64,000 nt of DNA from Bacteroidaceae bacterium (GTDB lineage: Bacteria; Bacteroidota; Bacteroidia; Bacteroidales; Bacteroidaceae): assembly GCA_011959205.1 (NCBI GenBank), contig BLLV01000149.1:1-64000 (forward strand), written 5' to 3'. Positions 38,338 to 46,982 of this stretch are shown piece by piece. The notes under the pieces were generated by a model. The model worked only from the letters and a program-made list of their open reading frames with translations. It did not search any database and was not told the DNA's origin. Each line of letters starts with the position of its first letter. The stretch's first letter is position 1. The translations under genes and the position numbers were made by a program.

Positions 38338-39144
38338 ATGAGGGTATCGGTACTATTTGTCATATTTTTATTTCTTACTTTATCACTGCTTTCGGCTCAG
38401 GAAAAGCCTCGTACTGGCAAAGAAACTTTATTTGGAAAGGAGTATGCCACCTATCAGATAACATCGAATGAATTAAGCGGAGCTTGTTTTTATTTGGTGA
38501 GTGGGCACGGAGGCCCCGATCCTGGGGCTATCGGCATCTATCAAGGGCGTCAGTTGCATGAAGATGAGTATGCATACGATATCATTTTGCGGTTGGCACG
38601 TGAGTTGTTGTCGCGTGGTGCAAAGGTGCATATTATCATTCAAGACAAGAAAGATGGCATCCGTGACGGGCATGTTTTGGCAAACAGCAAACGTGAAACC
38701 TGTATGGGGGATCCTATTCCCTTGAATCAGGTGGCTCGTTTGAAGCAACGTTGTGACTGGGTAAATAAATTGTATCGGAAAGATAAGAGTAATTACAAGC
38801 GGGCTGTTTTTATTCATGTGGACAGTCGCAGTAAGGGGCTGCAGACTGATGTGTTCTTTTATAATGCTCCTAAAAGTACAAAAGGTAAGCGGTTGGCCAA
38901 TAACCTACATCGTACCTTTGATAAGAAATATGACAAGCATCAGCCAAACCGCGGTTTTCGGGGGACAGTGAGTGAGCGCAATCTATATGTATTGCGTAAT
39001 ACGATTCCTGTAGCGGTGTTTTTGGAACTGGGAAATATTCGGAATAAACGTGATCAGCAACGGTTGGTTCTGAATAATAACCGTCAGGCATTGGCAAACT
39101 GGATTGCTGAAGGGATTGTAAAAGATTATAAGCAGGGAAAGTAA
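38338..39144 (+). CDS. N-acetylmuramoyl-L-alanine amidase (Amidase_3)
   Basis: A 268-residue secreted zinc amidase that cuts the bond between MurNAc and L-Ala in peptidoglycan. A signal peptide covers residues 1-20 (LSLLSAQ). The amidase core has the zinc-ligand sites YLVSGHGGPDPGAIG (His), DEYAYDIILRLARELLSRGAKV (Glu region) and RAVFIHVDSRSKGLQ (second His). The catalytic Glu is in VAVFLELGNIRNKRDQQRLV near residue 232. It lacks SPOR or LysM extensions, so localisation must depend on the fold or on partners. It lies 6 bases after the TlpA-like gene and ends the short operon. Confidence 0.9.
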   Translation: MRVSVLFVIFLFLTLSLLSAQEKPRTGKETLFGKEYATYQITSNELSGACFYLVSGHGGPDPGAIGIYQGRQLHEDEYAYDIILRLARELLSRGAKVHIIIQDKKDGIRDGHVLANSKRETCMGDPIPLNQVARLKQRCDWVNKLYRKDKSNYKRAVFIHVDSRSKGLQTDVFFYNAPKSTKGKRLANNLHRTFDKKYDKHQPNRGFRGTVSERNLYVLRNTIPVAVFLELGNIRNKRDQQRLVLNNNRQALANWIAEGIVKDYKQGK

Positions 39145-39230
39145 AAATAGAGTGTTGGATATTCAGTAAGAATATAACCGATTGTTCGGATGGTGAAATC
39201 TTGAATCCAGGTTCTAGAATGTATTTGATA

Positions 39231-39269
39231 AAGAGAAGGGAGTGATATTTTCTGTCACTCCCTTCTCTT
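39231..39269. terminator. Bidirectional terminator between amidase and RNase G genes
   Basis: AAGAGAAGGGAGTGA (39231-39245) pairs perfectly with TCACTCCCTTCTCTT (39255-39269) over 15 bp with a 9-base loop. T residues follow on one side and A residues precede on the other. It sits exactly between convergent genes and ends one base before the RNase G stop codon. Confidence 0.88.
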
Positions 39270-40844
39270 TTACTTGATTTCGATTTCCTCTTTCATGTCT
39301 ATTTCTTCACCGTGGACATCGGTGAACCGATATTGTAGGAAGGCCAGACTTTGGTCAGGGATAATCTTTATTCCGAATCCGTATTTCATTTGCCATTTGC
39401 GTCTCAGGGAAACCAAGCCCTGATTCACGTATGCTGCGATATACGGATGAATGTACAGCGTAAATTTCTTTATCTTCAATTTGTTGACCAGATAATCAAT
39501 CTTACTCTCCAAAGTATCCGTGAAAAGGATGGACGGCTTTATGCTACCTTTCCCGAAGCAGGTGGGGCAGGTTTCATTGGTGTTGACATCCATAGCAGGA
39601 CGTACGCGTTGGCGGGTAATTTGCATCAATCCAAATTTGCTGAGAGGCAGAATATTGTGTTTGGCTCTGTCTTTCTGCATGTTTTGACACATGCGCTCGT
39701 ACAGTTTCTGCCGGTTCTCGGCTAAATTCATGTCAATGAAGTCAACCACGATAATACCACCCATATCACGCAGTCTCAATTGGCGTGCCAGTTCGTCGGC
39801 GGCACCCAGGTTTACATCCAGCGCGTTAGCCTCTTGCCCGTTAGCAGATTTGGAGCGGTTACCACTATTGACATCCACTACATGAAGTGCTTCCGTGTGT
39901 TCAATAATCAGGTAAGCTCCACTCTTATACGAAATGGTTTTCCCGAAAGAGGACTTGATTTGTTTGGTAATACCGAAGTTGTCGAATATGGGAAGCTGAC
40001 CTTTGTACAGTTTTACGATCTCAGCCCGTTCAGGAGCGATAAGTGATACATAATCCTTGATCTCATGGAACACTGTTTCGTCGTTCACGTAAATGTTCTC
40101 GTAAGACGGATTGAAAAGGTCGCGCAACATGCCCACCGTGCGGCTGGTCTCTTCGTATGTCAACGCCGGCAGTTTGGGAGCCTTCTGTACTTTAGTGATT
40201 GTTTCTTCCCAATGTTTCAGCAAGACTTTAAGCTCAGAATCAAGCTCAGCCACCCTTTTGCCTTCCGCTACGGTGCGTACAATCACTCCGAAGTTTTTCG
40301 GTTTGATGCTTTGCAATAACTGTTTCAGGCGGGCGCGTTCTTCGCTCGATTTAATTTTTTGTGATACGGAAACCTTGTCGTTGAAAGGGATTAATACCAG
40401 ATAACGTCCGGCGAATGACAATTCGCAGGTCAGTCTCGGTCCCTTGGTCGAGATCGGTTCCTTTACAATCTGCACAATGACTTCCTGACCTTGCTGGAGG
40501 GTGGTTGAAACAGTCCCTTCCTTTTCGATGTCAGGCAGCATGGTGGCTTTGGTGATGGGAAAAAGTTTTTTACGGTCGCTTAAAACTTGCTTCAGATACT
40601 TCTGATAAGAATGAAATTGAGGACCTAGGTCTAGATAATGAAGAAAAGCATCTTTTTCAAAGCCGACATCCACGAAACAGGCATTAAGGCCGGGCATCAG
40701 TTTTTTTACCCGTCCCAAATACATATTTCCCACATTGAAAGAAGCACTTCTTCCTTCTTTCTGAAATTCCACCAGTGCCTTGTCTTCAAGGAGTGCGATG
40801 GAAATCTCTTTGGGTTGTACATCTACTACTAGTTCGCTTGTCAC
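39270..40844 (-). CDS. rng: Ribonuclease G/E family endoribonuclease
   Basis: A 524-residue Rne/Rng-family endoribonuclease, which cuts single-stranded RNA in rRNA maturation and message decay. The S1-like domain includes VGNMYLGRVKKLMPGLNACFVDVGFEKDAFLHYLDLG. The catalytic region has VDVNSGNRSKS and GIIVVDFIDMNLAENRQKLYERM with the metal-binding Asp residues. A zinc-link CPTCFGKGSIK (Cys-x2-Cys) lies near residue 408. The open frame extends to a TTG at 40883, but the GTG at 40844 gives the family's VTSELVVDVQPKEISIALLED start and was chosen. It lies downstream of the bS22-like and HU genes in the same direction, so a shared transcript is likely. Confidence 0.94.
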   Translation of the reverse strand: MTSELVVDVQPKEISIALLEDKALVEFQKEGRSASFNVGNMYLGRVKKLMPGLNACFVDVGFEKDAFLHYLDLGPQFHSYQKYLKQVLSDRKKLFPITKATMLPDIEKEGTVSTTLQQGQEVIVQIVKEPISTKGPRLTCELSFAGRYLVLIPFNDKVSVSQKIKSSEERARLKQLLQSIKPKNFGVIVRTVAEGKRVAELDSELKVLLKHWEETITKVQKAPKLPALTYEETSRTVGMLRDLFNPSYENIYVNDETVFHEIKDYVSLIAPERAEIVKLYKGQLPIFDNFGITKQIKSSFGKTISYKSGAYLIIEHTEALHVVDVNSGNRSKSANGQEANALDVNLGAADELARQLRLRDMGGIIVVDFIDMNLAENRQKLYERMCQNMQKDRAKHNILPLSKFGLMQITRQRVRPAMDVNTNETCPTCFGKGSIKPSILFTDTLESKIDYLVNKLKIKKFTLYIHPYIAAYVNQGLVSLRRKWQMKYGFGIKIIPDQSLAFLQYRFTDVHGEEIDMKEEIEIK

Positions 40845-40955
40845 TTTTGTAATCTTAAATTGTTCACTCTTCTCATTAAACAAAGAACAAACCTGAAAGA
40901 CTTTTGTTGCTTTGCAAGGTTTGTTCTTTATGTGTCGTCACAGACAGACTACAAA

Positions 40956-41048
40956 TTATTTTTTGCTTTTATGTCTGTTCTTTCTTAGTCTTTTTTTACG
41001 CTTGTGAGTAGACATTTTATGTCTTTTTTTCTTCTTTCCGCTTGGCAT
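40956..41048 (-). CDS. Very short ribosome-associated protein (AURKAIP1/COX24 domain, bS22/mS38-like)
   Basis: A 30-residue protein that starts MPSGKKKKRHKMSTHKRKKRL and is almost entirely basic. The K-M-x-T-H-K-R-K-K-R-x-R-K-N-R-H-K core is the AURKAIP1/COX24 domain of mitochondrial mS38 and of the actinobacterial small-subunit protein bS22. Similar tiny genes lie beside HU in other Bacteroides. From those relatives it should bind 16S rRNA near the decoding region of the small subunit, but that is inference. It is read between the HU and RNase G genes in the same direction (34 bases after HU, about 110 bases before RNase G). It is easily missed because of its length. Confidence 0.85.
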   Translation of the reverse strand: MPSGKKKKRHKMSTHKRKKRLRKNRHKSKK

Positions 41049-41082
41049 AGCTTCAAATTTTATGGGTTAATACTCTTGTTTA

Positions 41083-41358
41083 TTATTTCTTTACTGATAA
41101 TGTAAATGTCTTAGCTGGTTTAAATGCCGGAATGTTGTGTTCCGGAATAATGATTGTAGTGTTCTTTGAAATGTTGCGAGCAGTCTTCTGAGCTCTTTTC
41201 TTAACTACAAAACTTCCAAAACCGCGCAGGTACACATTTTCCTCTTTAGACAATGATTCCTTTACTGTATCCATGAAAGCTTCCAGTGTTGTTAATACTG
41301 TCTGCTTGTCAATACCGGTATTTTTCGTAATTTCGTTTACGATATCTGCTTTAGTCAT
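41083..41358 (-). CDS. HU family DNA-binding protein
   Basis: A 91-residue histone-like protein of the HU/IHF family, which bends DNA and compacts the nucleoid as a dimer. The dimer-forming helices are MTKADIVNEITKNTGIDKQTVLTTLEAFMDTVKESL. VYLRGFGSFVVKKRAQKTARNISKNTTIIIPEHNIPAFKPA contains the G-F-G-S-F turn and the DNA-inserting beta-arm with its proline tip. The length is usual. It is the first gene of a minus-strand group (HU, bS22-like protein, RNase G) linked to translation and RNA turnover, and is transcribed away from mutY. Confidence 0.95.
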   Translation of the reverse strand: MTKADIVNEITKNTGIDKQTVLTTLEAFMDTVKESLSKEENVYLRGFGSFVVKKRAQKTARNISKNTTIIIPEHNIPAFKPAKTFTLSVKK

Positions 41359-41405
41359 TTCGCTAAATAATTATTGTTATACTTATATCTTAATTTTTTG
41401 GACTG

Positions 41406-41497
41406 CAAATATATAGCTTTTCTCCCTCTTTAAGAAATATATTCAGAATAAATTTCCTAAAAAAAGCATCTTCTTTCATTTTCTTGGTTTATTTTTG
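41406..41497. promoter_or_regulatory. Divergent promoters of the HU group and the mutY operon
   Basis: On the minus strand TATATTTG (41413 to 41406) is a TAnnTTTG -7 box, 48 bases before the HU start. On the plus strand TATTTTTG (41490-41497) is the same kind of box, 41 bases before the mutY ATG. The -33 element of neither is a perfect TTTG. Confidence 0.55.
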
Positions 41498-41537
41498 CGG
41501 AAATATTGCATAGAATGTACATTTATATAATGTTGAT

Positions 41538-42596
41538 ATGGAGAATTTTAGCAAGAAAATAACAGATTGGTACAAGGAAAACGGACGTGATTTGCCCTGG
41601 AGAAGGACAAAAGATCCCTATTTGATATGGATTTCGGAAATCATTCTGCAACAAACCCGGGTGGCTCAAGGATATGATTACTATCAACGTTTCGTGGCTC
41701 GTTTTCCTGATGTGTTTGCTTTGGCTGCGGCCGACGAAGATGAGGTGATGAAATATTGGCAGGGGCTGGGATATTATTCCCGTGCGAGAAACTTGCATGC
41801 TGCGGCCAGAAGTATGGCGAAGGCAGGAGGCTTTCCTACGACATACGCCGGGGTACGTGCTTTGAAAGGAGTGGGGGAATATACGGCGGCGGCTGTCTGT
41901 TCGTTTGCTTACGGTATGCCATACGCTGTGGTGGATGGCAATGTGTATCGGGTGTTGTCCCGCTGGCTGGGTGTTGATACCCCCATTGATTCGACGGAGG
42001 GAAAGAAGCTGTTTGCCCGGGCTGCCGATGAGTTGCTGGACCGTGGGCATCCTGCCCTCTACAATCAGGCTATCATGGATTTCGGTGCCTTGCAGTGTAC
42101 TCCGGCTGCACCCGGTTGTATGTTTTGTCCGCTAAATGATTCCTGCGTGGCGCATCAGAGAGGGCTGGCCGGCTCCCTGCCTGTGAAGTTGCATAAGACC
42201 AAGGTAACCAGCCGTTTTTTTAATTATATATATGTACGCATGGGCGCGCATACCTTTATACATAAACGTAGCGGGAATGATATATGGAAAAATCTGTATG
42301 AGCTACCCTTGATAGAAACAGACCGTGAGTGGACGGAGGAGGAGCTGTATGCATCGCCGCAGTTTCGCAGGATGCTGGCTCGGGGAGAGGAGCCTGTGGT
42401 GAGGCTGGTGCGGAAAGGGGTGAAGCACGTGTTGTCCCATCGGGTGATTTACGCAAATTTTTATGAGGTGATCCTTCCTGAGAATTCGGCTTCTTTTGCG
42501 AAGTATCAGAGAATAAGCGTGGAAGATTTGCATAAATTTGCCGTATCGCGTTTGGTGAATCAGTTTTTTTCGCTAATTTTGAAGCCTGATAATTAA
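41538..42596 (+). CDS. mutY: A/G-specific adenine DNA glycosylase
   Basis: A 352-residue MutY, which removes adenine mispaired with 8-oxoguanine. The N-terminal helix-hairpin-helix glycosylase domain includes DLPWRRTKDPYLIWISEIILQQTRV, the HhH motif LKGVGEYTAAAVCSFAYG and the catalytic Asp in YAVVDGNVYRVLSRWLG. The iron-sulphur loop has C-x6-C-x2-C-x5-C (CTPAAPGCMFCPLNDSC, about residues 193-209). A NUDIX-like C-terminal domain that reads 8-oxoG follows (from about residue 225). It is the first gene of a plus-strand operon with ssb and gldE, the usual order in Bacteroides. Confidence 0.96.
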   Translation: MENFSKKITDWYKENGRDLPWRRTKDPYLIWISEIILQQTRVAQGYDYYQRFVARFPDVFALAAADEDEVMKYWQGLGYYSRARNLHAAARSMAKAGGFPTTYAGVRALKGVGEYTAAAVCSFAYGMPYAVVDGNVYRVLSRWLGVDTPIDSTEGKKLFARAADELLDRGHPALYNQAIMDFGALQCTPAAPGCMFCPLNDSCVAHQRGLAGSLPVKLHKTKVTSRFFNYIYVRMGAHTFIHKRSGNDIWKNLYELPLIETDREWTEEELYASPQFRRMLARGEEPVVRLVRKGVKHVLSHRVIYANFYEVILPENSASFAKYQRISVEDLHKFAVSRLVNQFFSLILKPDN

Positions 42597-42610
42597 AAAG
42601 GAATAATAGG

Positions 42611-43078
42611 ATGTCAGTAAATAAAGTCATTTTGGTTGGAAATGTCGGGAAAGACCCTGATGTGAGATATTTGGATACCGGCATTGCCGTTGCTACTTTC
42701 TCATTGGCTACCACTGATCGTGCCTATACGTTGCAAAACGGAACACAGGTTCCCGAACGCACGGAATGGCATAATATCGTGCTATGGAGAGGACTGGCTC
42801 AAACTGCGGAAAAATATGTCCGTAAGGGAGATAAACTCTACATAGAAGGAAAAATCCGCAGCCGTTCATACGATGATCAGAATGGCATAAAACGTACTAT
42901 TGTCGAGATTTTTGCTGATAACATGGAGATGATGACCCCTCGTAATGCTTCACAGCAACCGGGTACGGGATATGGACCGCAGGCACAAGCGGTATCCCGG
43001 CAGCAGACGTCTGCGCAAGCGGCTTCGCAACAACAGCAAGCTTCGGATAATAGCCTGACAGACGATTTACCTTTTTAA
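42611..43078 (+). CDS. ssb: Single-stranded DNA-binding protein
   Basis: A 155-residue SSB. The OB-fold domain fills residues 1-108 (MSVNKVILVGNVGKDPDVRYLDTGIAVATFSLATTD, then EWHNIVLWRGLAQTAEKYVRKGDKLYIEGKIRSRSYDDQNGIKR). A Gln/Ala-rich linker follows (about 115-145), and the acidic tip SLTDDLPF recruits repair and replication proteins. It coats single-stranded DNA as a tetramer. It lies 14 bases after mutY and 36 before gldE. Confidence 0.97.
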   Translation: MSVNKVILVGNVGKDPDVRYLDTGIAVATFSLATTDRAYTLQNGTQVPERTEWHNIVLWRGLAQTAEKYVRKGDKLYIEGKIRSRSYDDQNGIKRTIVEIFADNMEMMTPRNASQQPGTGYGPQAQAVSRQQTSAQAASQQQQASDNSLTDDLPF

Positions 43079-43114
43079 TTAAGAGAACTTGATGTTTAAC
43101 TAAAACCAGATTCC

Positions 43115-44467
43115 TTGGACCCTGACTCGTATTTATGCCATTTGGCGGATTTATTTGACGGTGTAACCGTAACGGCTCCTACCTTAGGGGCCATTGTAGC
43201 TATCTTGTTAGCTGTTATATTGTTGTATGCATCAGGCTTTGTGTCTGCTTCGGAAATAGCTTTTTTTTCCCTTTCACCTGTTGATTTAAATGAGATAGAG
43301 GAAGGAAAACATGCTTCAGACAGACATATCAGTGCCCTGCTGAATGATTCTGAACGTTTATTAGCGACTATTCTTATCTCTAATAATTTTGTTAATGTAA
43401 CCATTATTATGCTGTGCAATTACTTTTTTGCCAGTACCATACACTTTGGAAATTCCGTGATTCTGGAATTTCTACTTATAACAGTTGTTCTTACTTTTCT
43501 ACTATTGCTTTTTGGCGAGATCATGCCTAAGATTTATTCGGCACAGAACACTTTGAAGTTTTGCCGTAAGGCAGCTCCCGTCATTTCTTTTTTGAAAAAA
43601 TTCTTTTCGCCCTTGTCGGCATTACTGGTTCGTTCTTCCTTTTTGGTGAACAAATGTGTGGCAAAAAAGAATTATAACATCTCTGTCGATGAGCTTTCAC
43701 AGGCTTTGGAACTGACCGATAAGAGTGAGATTTCAGAGGAAAGCAATATTTTGGAAGGTATTATCCGTTTTGGTGAGGAAACGGCCAAGGAGGTGATGAC
43801 GTCCCGACTGGATATGGTGGATTTGGAAATCAATACTCCTTATTCCGAAGTGTTGAAATGTATTGTGGAAAATGCTTATTCCCGTATTCCGGTATATGCC
43901 GAATCGCGTGATAATATAAAGGGGGTTCTTTACATAAAAGATTTGCTTCCTCATTTGGGAAAAGATGATAACTTTCGTTGGCAGACATTGGTTCGTTCCG
44001 CTTACTTTGTGCCTGAAACAAAGATGATTGATGATCTTTTGCGTGATTTCCAGGCGAACAAGATTCATATTGCTATTGTTGTGGATGAGTTTGGAGGAAC
44101 TTCGGGCATTGTTACGATGGAGGATATCATTGAGGAGATTGTGGGCGAAATTAATGACGAGTATGATGATGAAGAGCGTATGTATGTGAAATTGAATGAC
44201 CGTACCTATATATTCGAGGCAAAAACCTTGCTATCCGATTTTTATAAGATAATGAAAGCTGATCCTGATTTTTTTGATAAAGTGGAAGGAGATGCGGATA
44301 CTTTGGCCGGTTTGTTGTTGGAAATAAAAGGAGAGTTTCCTGTGTTGCACGAGCGGCTGGATTATAGGAATTATCATTTTGAGGTACTTGAAATGAGCAC
44401 CCGGCGCATTTTGAAAGTAAAGGTTACCGTAGACTCTTCCATTCCCGTAGAAGAAGAAAAGAAATAA
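43115..44467 (+). CDS. gldE: GldE-like CNNM/CorC family membrane protein
   Basis: A 450-residue membrane protein. The N-terminal CNNM-type transmembrane domain (about residues 20-150, helices IVAILLAVILLYASGFVSASEIAFFSLSP and FLLITVVLTFLLLLFGEIMPKIYS) is followed by two CBS domains (about 215-345, GVLYIKDLLPHLG and VVDEFGGTSGIVTMEDIIEEIVGEINDEYDDEE). A CorC/HlyC-type C-terminal domain comes last. This matches GldE, first described with gliding genes in Flavobacterium but kept in non-gliding Bacteroides. An ion-transport role is inferred from CorC/CNNM relatives. The start is a TTG (43115); no ATG lies close in frame, and the family begins MDPDSYLCHLADLFD. It lies between ssb and the phosphopantetheinyl transferase gene. 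Confidence 0.88.
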   Translation: MDPDSYLCHLADLFDGVTVTAPTLGAIVAILLAVILLYASGFVSASEIAFFSLSPVDLNEIEEGKHASDRHISALLNDSERLLATILISNNFVNVTIIMLCNYFFASTIHFGNSVILEFLLITVVLTFLLLLFGEIMPKIYSAQNTLKFCRKAAPVISFLKKFFSPLSALLVRSSFLVNKCVAKKNYNISVDELSQALELTDKSEISEESNILEGIIRFGEETAKEVMTSRLDMVDLEINTPYSEVLKCIVENAYSRIPVYAESRDNIKGVLYIKDLLPHLGKDDNFRWQTLVRSAYFVPETKMIDDLLRDFQANKIHIAIVVDEFGGTSGIVTMEDIIEEIVGEINDEYDDEERMYVKLNDRTYIFEAKTLLSDFYKIMKADPDFFDKVEGDADTLAGLLLEIKGEFPVLHERLDYRNYHFEVLEMSTRRILKVKVTVDSSIPVEEEKK

Positions 44468-44476
44468 ATAGTTGTT

Positions 44477-45103
44477 ATGCCTTTATACCGTACTTATAGC
44501 GAAGGAGATTTTCTACTTGGAATATGGAAGTCTGATGAAACAACGGAACAACTGCTGGCATCATTGGAGCATAAAGACTGGTATGGCGGGAAACTAGCTG
44601 TTCTTTCCGAAAAACGGAAGCATGAATGGTTGTCGGTACGTGTGTTGCTGAAGGCTTTGTGTGGAGAAGAAAAGGAGATAGGTTATTATTCTTCGGGAAA
44701 GCCTTATTTGAAGGATGGAAGCAGGTATATCAGCATTTCGCATACTCGCGGTTATGTGGCGGTGGCACTTCATTTTTCCCGTCAGGTGGGAATCGATATA
44801 GAGCAGTATGGAACCAGAGTGCGGAAAGTAGCTTCCCGTTTTATTCGTCCTGACGAAGAGCCCGCAATGATGGAAGGAGATGAAATTTATGCTTTGTTGC
44901 TTCATTGGTCGGCCAAGGAGGCACTGTTCAAGCTGATGGGAGTAGAGGAGGTGGATTTCATTCGTCATCTTCGTATTTTTCCTTTCAGCCTGTCGGAAGA
45001 GGGGGAGTTCGAGGCATGCGAATATCGTACAGCCCGACAAGAATGTTATCGGGTTCGCTATGTCACTCATCCTGATTTTGTATTGACTTGGGTTATAAAA
45101 TAA
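44477..45103 (+). CDS. 4'-phosphopantetheinyl transferase (Sfp type)
   Basis: A 208-residue Sfp/EntD-superfamily transferase, which moves the 4'-phosphopantetheine arm from CoA to a carrier-protein serine. The hallmark motifs are VGIDIEQYG (Mg-binding Asp and Glu, about residue 112) and LLHWSAKEALFKLMG (W-x2-K-E-A, about residue 152). The ISISHTRGYVAVALH segment precedes them. Its carrier-protein partner is unknown; no polyketide or NRPS genes are nearby. It is the last gene of the mutY-ssb-gldE unit (gap of 9 bases). Confidence 0.9.
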   Translation: MPLYRTYSEGDFLLGIWKSDETTEQLLASLEHKDWYGGKLAVLSEKRKHEWLSVRVLLKALCGEEKEIGYYSSGKPYLKDGSRYISISHTRGYVAVALHFSRQVGIDIEQYGTRVRKVASRFIRPDEEPAMMEGDEIYALLLHWSAKEALFKLMGVEEVDFIRHLRIFPFSLSEEGEFEACEYRTARQECYRVRYVTHPDFVLTWVIK

Positions 45104-45182
45104 AGCTCATGCAAGTCACTTCGGCTGAGTGTTTCTGTTCCGGACAGTGAAACGGGGAAAATATCGGATGGAGATCATTTTC

Positions 45183-46964
45183 TTATTCTTTGCTTAGTGT
45201 CAATATGAATTCCAATCCTCCACTAGGGGCGTTTTTGGCAAAAATGGTTCCGCCATGCAGAATGACTGCGTTTTTTACAATGGCCAGTCCCAGCCCGGTA
45301 CCGCCCAGTTTGCGTGAACGTCCTTTGTCCACCCGGTAGAAACGTTCGAACAAACGGCTTAGATGTTCGGGGTTCACTCCTACACCTGTGTCCGAGAAAC
45401 TGAAATAGTAAAAACGTTCGTCTTCGCGGAAACAGCGGATGGTAATGGAAATATGAGTTCCCGCGTAGGCAATGGCATTGTCCGTCAGATTCCGGAAGAT
45501 GGAGTATAGCAGAGAGGAATTGCCTTGTACGGTCAGTCCTTCAGGCAGCATATTGTGGGCAGTGATCTGCTTTTCTTCCAGTTCCAAAGTTACTTCGTTC
45601 AGGATATTCCGCACCATGGTGGTGAGGTTTACCGGTTCTGTCTCGATCATGTTCGGAGCTTCTTCCATGCGGGTAAGTACGGAGATATCCCGTAGCAGAT
45701 GTGCCAGCCGGTTGCTTTGTGCATAGCTTCTCTCCAGAAAAGCATTGATTTTCTCACGGGGCAAGGTAGGGTTGTTTACTATGGTTTCCAGATATCCCTG
45801 TATGCTGCTTACGGGGGTTTTCAACTCGTGGGCGATATTCTGTGTCAGCTGTTTTTTCAGCAGTGCCTGTTCCTTTTCCTGAGTGATGTCATTGATGGAG
45901 ATTTCAAAGCTGTCATCTTGAAAGATAATGCACTCCACGGAAAAGATACGTCCGTTCTTGTCTATGTTCAATGACATCCGTTTCTCCCCTTTGCCGATAC
46001 TGTGTTCGCTGTTTTTTGTAATGAAACGGGTGATGGGCTGCAATTCGGGGATGGAGAAGATTTCTTCCGTAGAACTCAGATTCTTGTCCGAGATAAGGTT
46101 GGCATATTGTGTGAACAGGTTATTTACCAGAATTTCCTCTTTGCGGTGGTTGAACACACCCAAACCCTCGTGAGAGATCTGGAGGTGGGTAATCAGTTTC
46201 TCGCGTTCGATATATAAATCTTCTTTTGCCTGATGTAGACGTTTGTAAATTTGGATGATATGTTGGGATATTTCGCCCAGTTCGTTTTTGGGAAAGGCAT
46301 CCTGCATATCAGTGTCTATCGGTTCGTTGCGGTCGGCTTTCATGGCGAATTGTTGTAATTTTGTGATAGACATTCCCAGCTTATGTGTGAACCGGTAGAA
46401 AATAATTATTAATATCAGGCTGATTATCAGTGTGAACCATACATAATGGGAATCCGCTTTCAGGTGTCTCATCAGACTGACATTATAGGGGAGGGCCGAA
46501 CGGATGATATAATCCGGATTGGGATAATACTTGGCCGAATAGAAGAATTCACCTCCCAGGCTTTCCGATTGTCTGTGGATGGAGTAGCCGCTGCCATAAG
46601 TGATAGCTTCTTTTATTTCCTGGCGGTTATGGTGGTTCTCGAAGTGGCTGGGATCTTTTTCCAGATTGTCGTAAACTACAGTACCCTTTTTGTCAATCAG
46701 TGTCACGCGTAGATATTCAAAGGTATGTTTGCGTACATAGTCGTCCAGTTGTTGGATATTCAGCGTATCCCTGCCACGGAGGAAATCATTCAGGCGGTCG
46801 TTGTAATTCTGGAGCTGTGTGTTCAGCAGCTCTATTTTGTATTCTTTCTCCCGGCGATATTGGAATGCCACGAAACAGATGGCGAATGCTATGAATAAGG
46901 AGATTACCGACAGGAACAGTTTCTTGTTGAATGACAGGACGTGGCTGGATAATTCAATAGTCAT
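45183..46964 (-). CDS. PhoR-like sensor histidine kinase
   Basis: A 593-residue membrane sensor kinase. It has two membrane helices (about residues 13-30 and 171-190), with a periplasmic domain between them (FEYLRVTLIDKKGTVVYDNLEKDPSHFENHHNRQE), a HAMP-like region and a PAS-like domain. The HisKA domain has phosphoacceptor His379 in NIAHELKTPVSSIQGYL. The ATPase domain has N box LLYSIFRNLTDNAIAY, G1 FSDTGVGV and G2 RKLGGTGLGLAIVKN. It is encoded 18 bases after its response regulator on the minus strand, so the pair forms one operon. The signal is unknown, and no phosphate-transport genes are nearby. Confidence 0.92.
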   Translation of the reverse strand: MTIELSSHVLSFNKKLFLSVISLFIAFAICFVAFQYRREKEYKIELLNTQLQNYNDRLNDFLRGRDTLNIQQLDDYVRKHTFEYLRVTLIDKKGTVVYDNLEKDPSHFENHHNRQEIKEAITYGSGYSIHRQSESLGGEFFYSAKYYPNPDYIIRSALPYNVSLMRHLKADSHYVWFTLIISLILIIIFYRFTHKLGMSITKLQQFAMKADRNEPIDTDMQDAFPKNELGEISQHIIQIYKRLHQAKEDLYIEREKLITHLQISHEGLGVFNHRKEEILVNNLFTQYANLISDKNLSSTEEIFSIPELQPITRFITKNSEHSIGKGEKRMSLNIDKNGRIFSVECIIFQDDSFEISINDITQEKEQALLKKQLTQNIAHELKTPVSSIQGYLETIVNNPTLPREKINAFLERSYAQSNRLAHLLRDISVLTRMEEAPNMIETEPVNLTTMVRNILNEVTLELEEKQITAHNMLPEGLTVQGNSSLLYSIFRNLTDNAIAYAGTHISITIRCFREDERFYYFSFSDTGVGVNPEHLSRLFERFYRVDKGRSRKLGGTGLGLAIVKNAVILHGGTIFAKNAPSGGLEFILTLSKE

Positions 46965-46982
46965 GGAAAAGTACAGGTTAGG

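Noticed and set aside
40845..40883. Start of RNase G at the TTG at 40883
   Set aside because: The extra 13 residues are not family-like, while the GTG at 40844 gives the conserved VTSELVVDVQ start.
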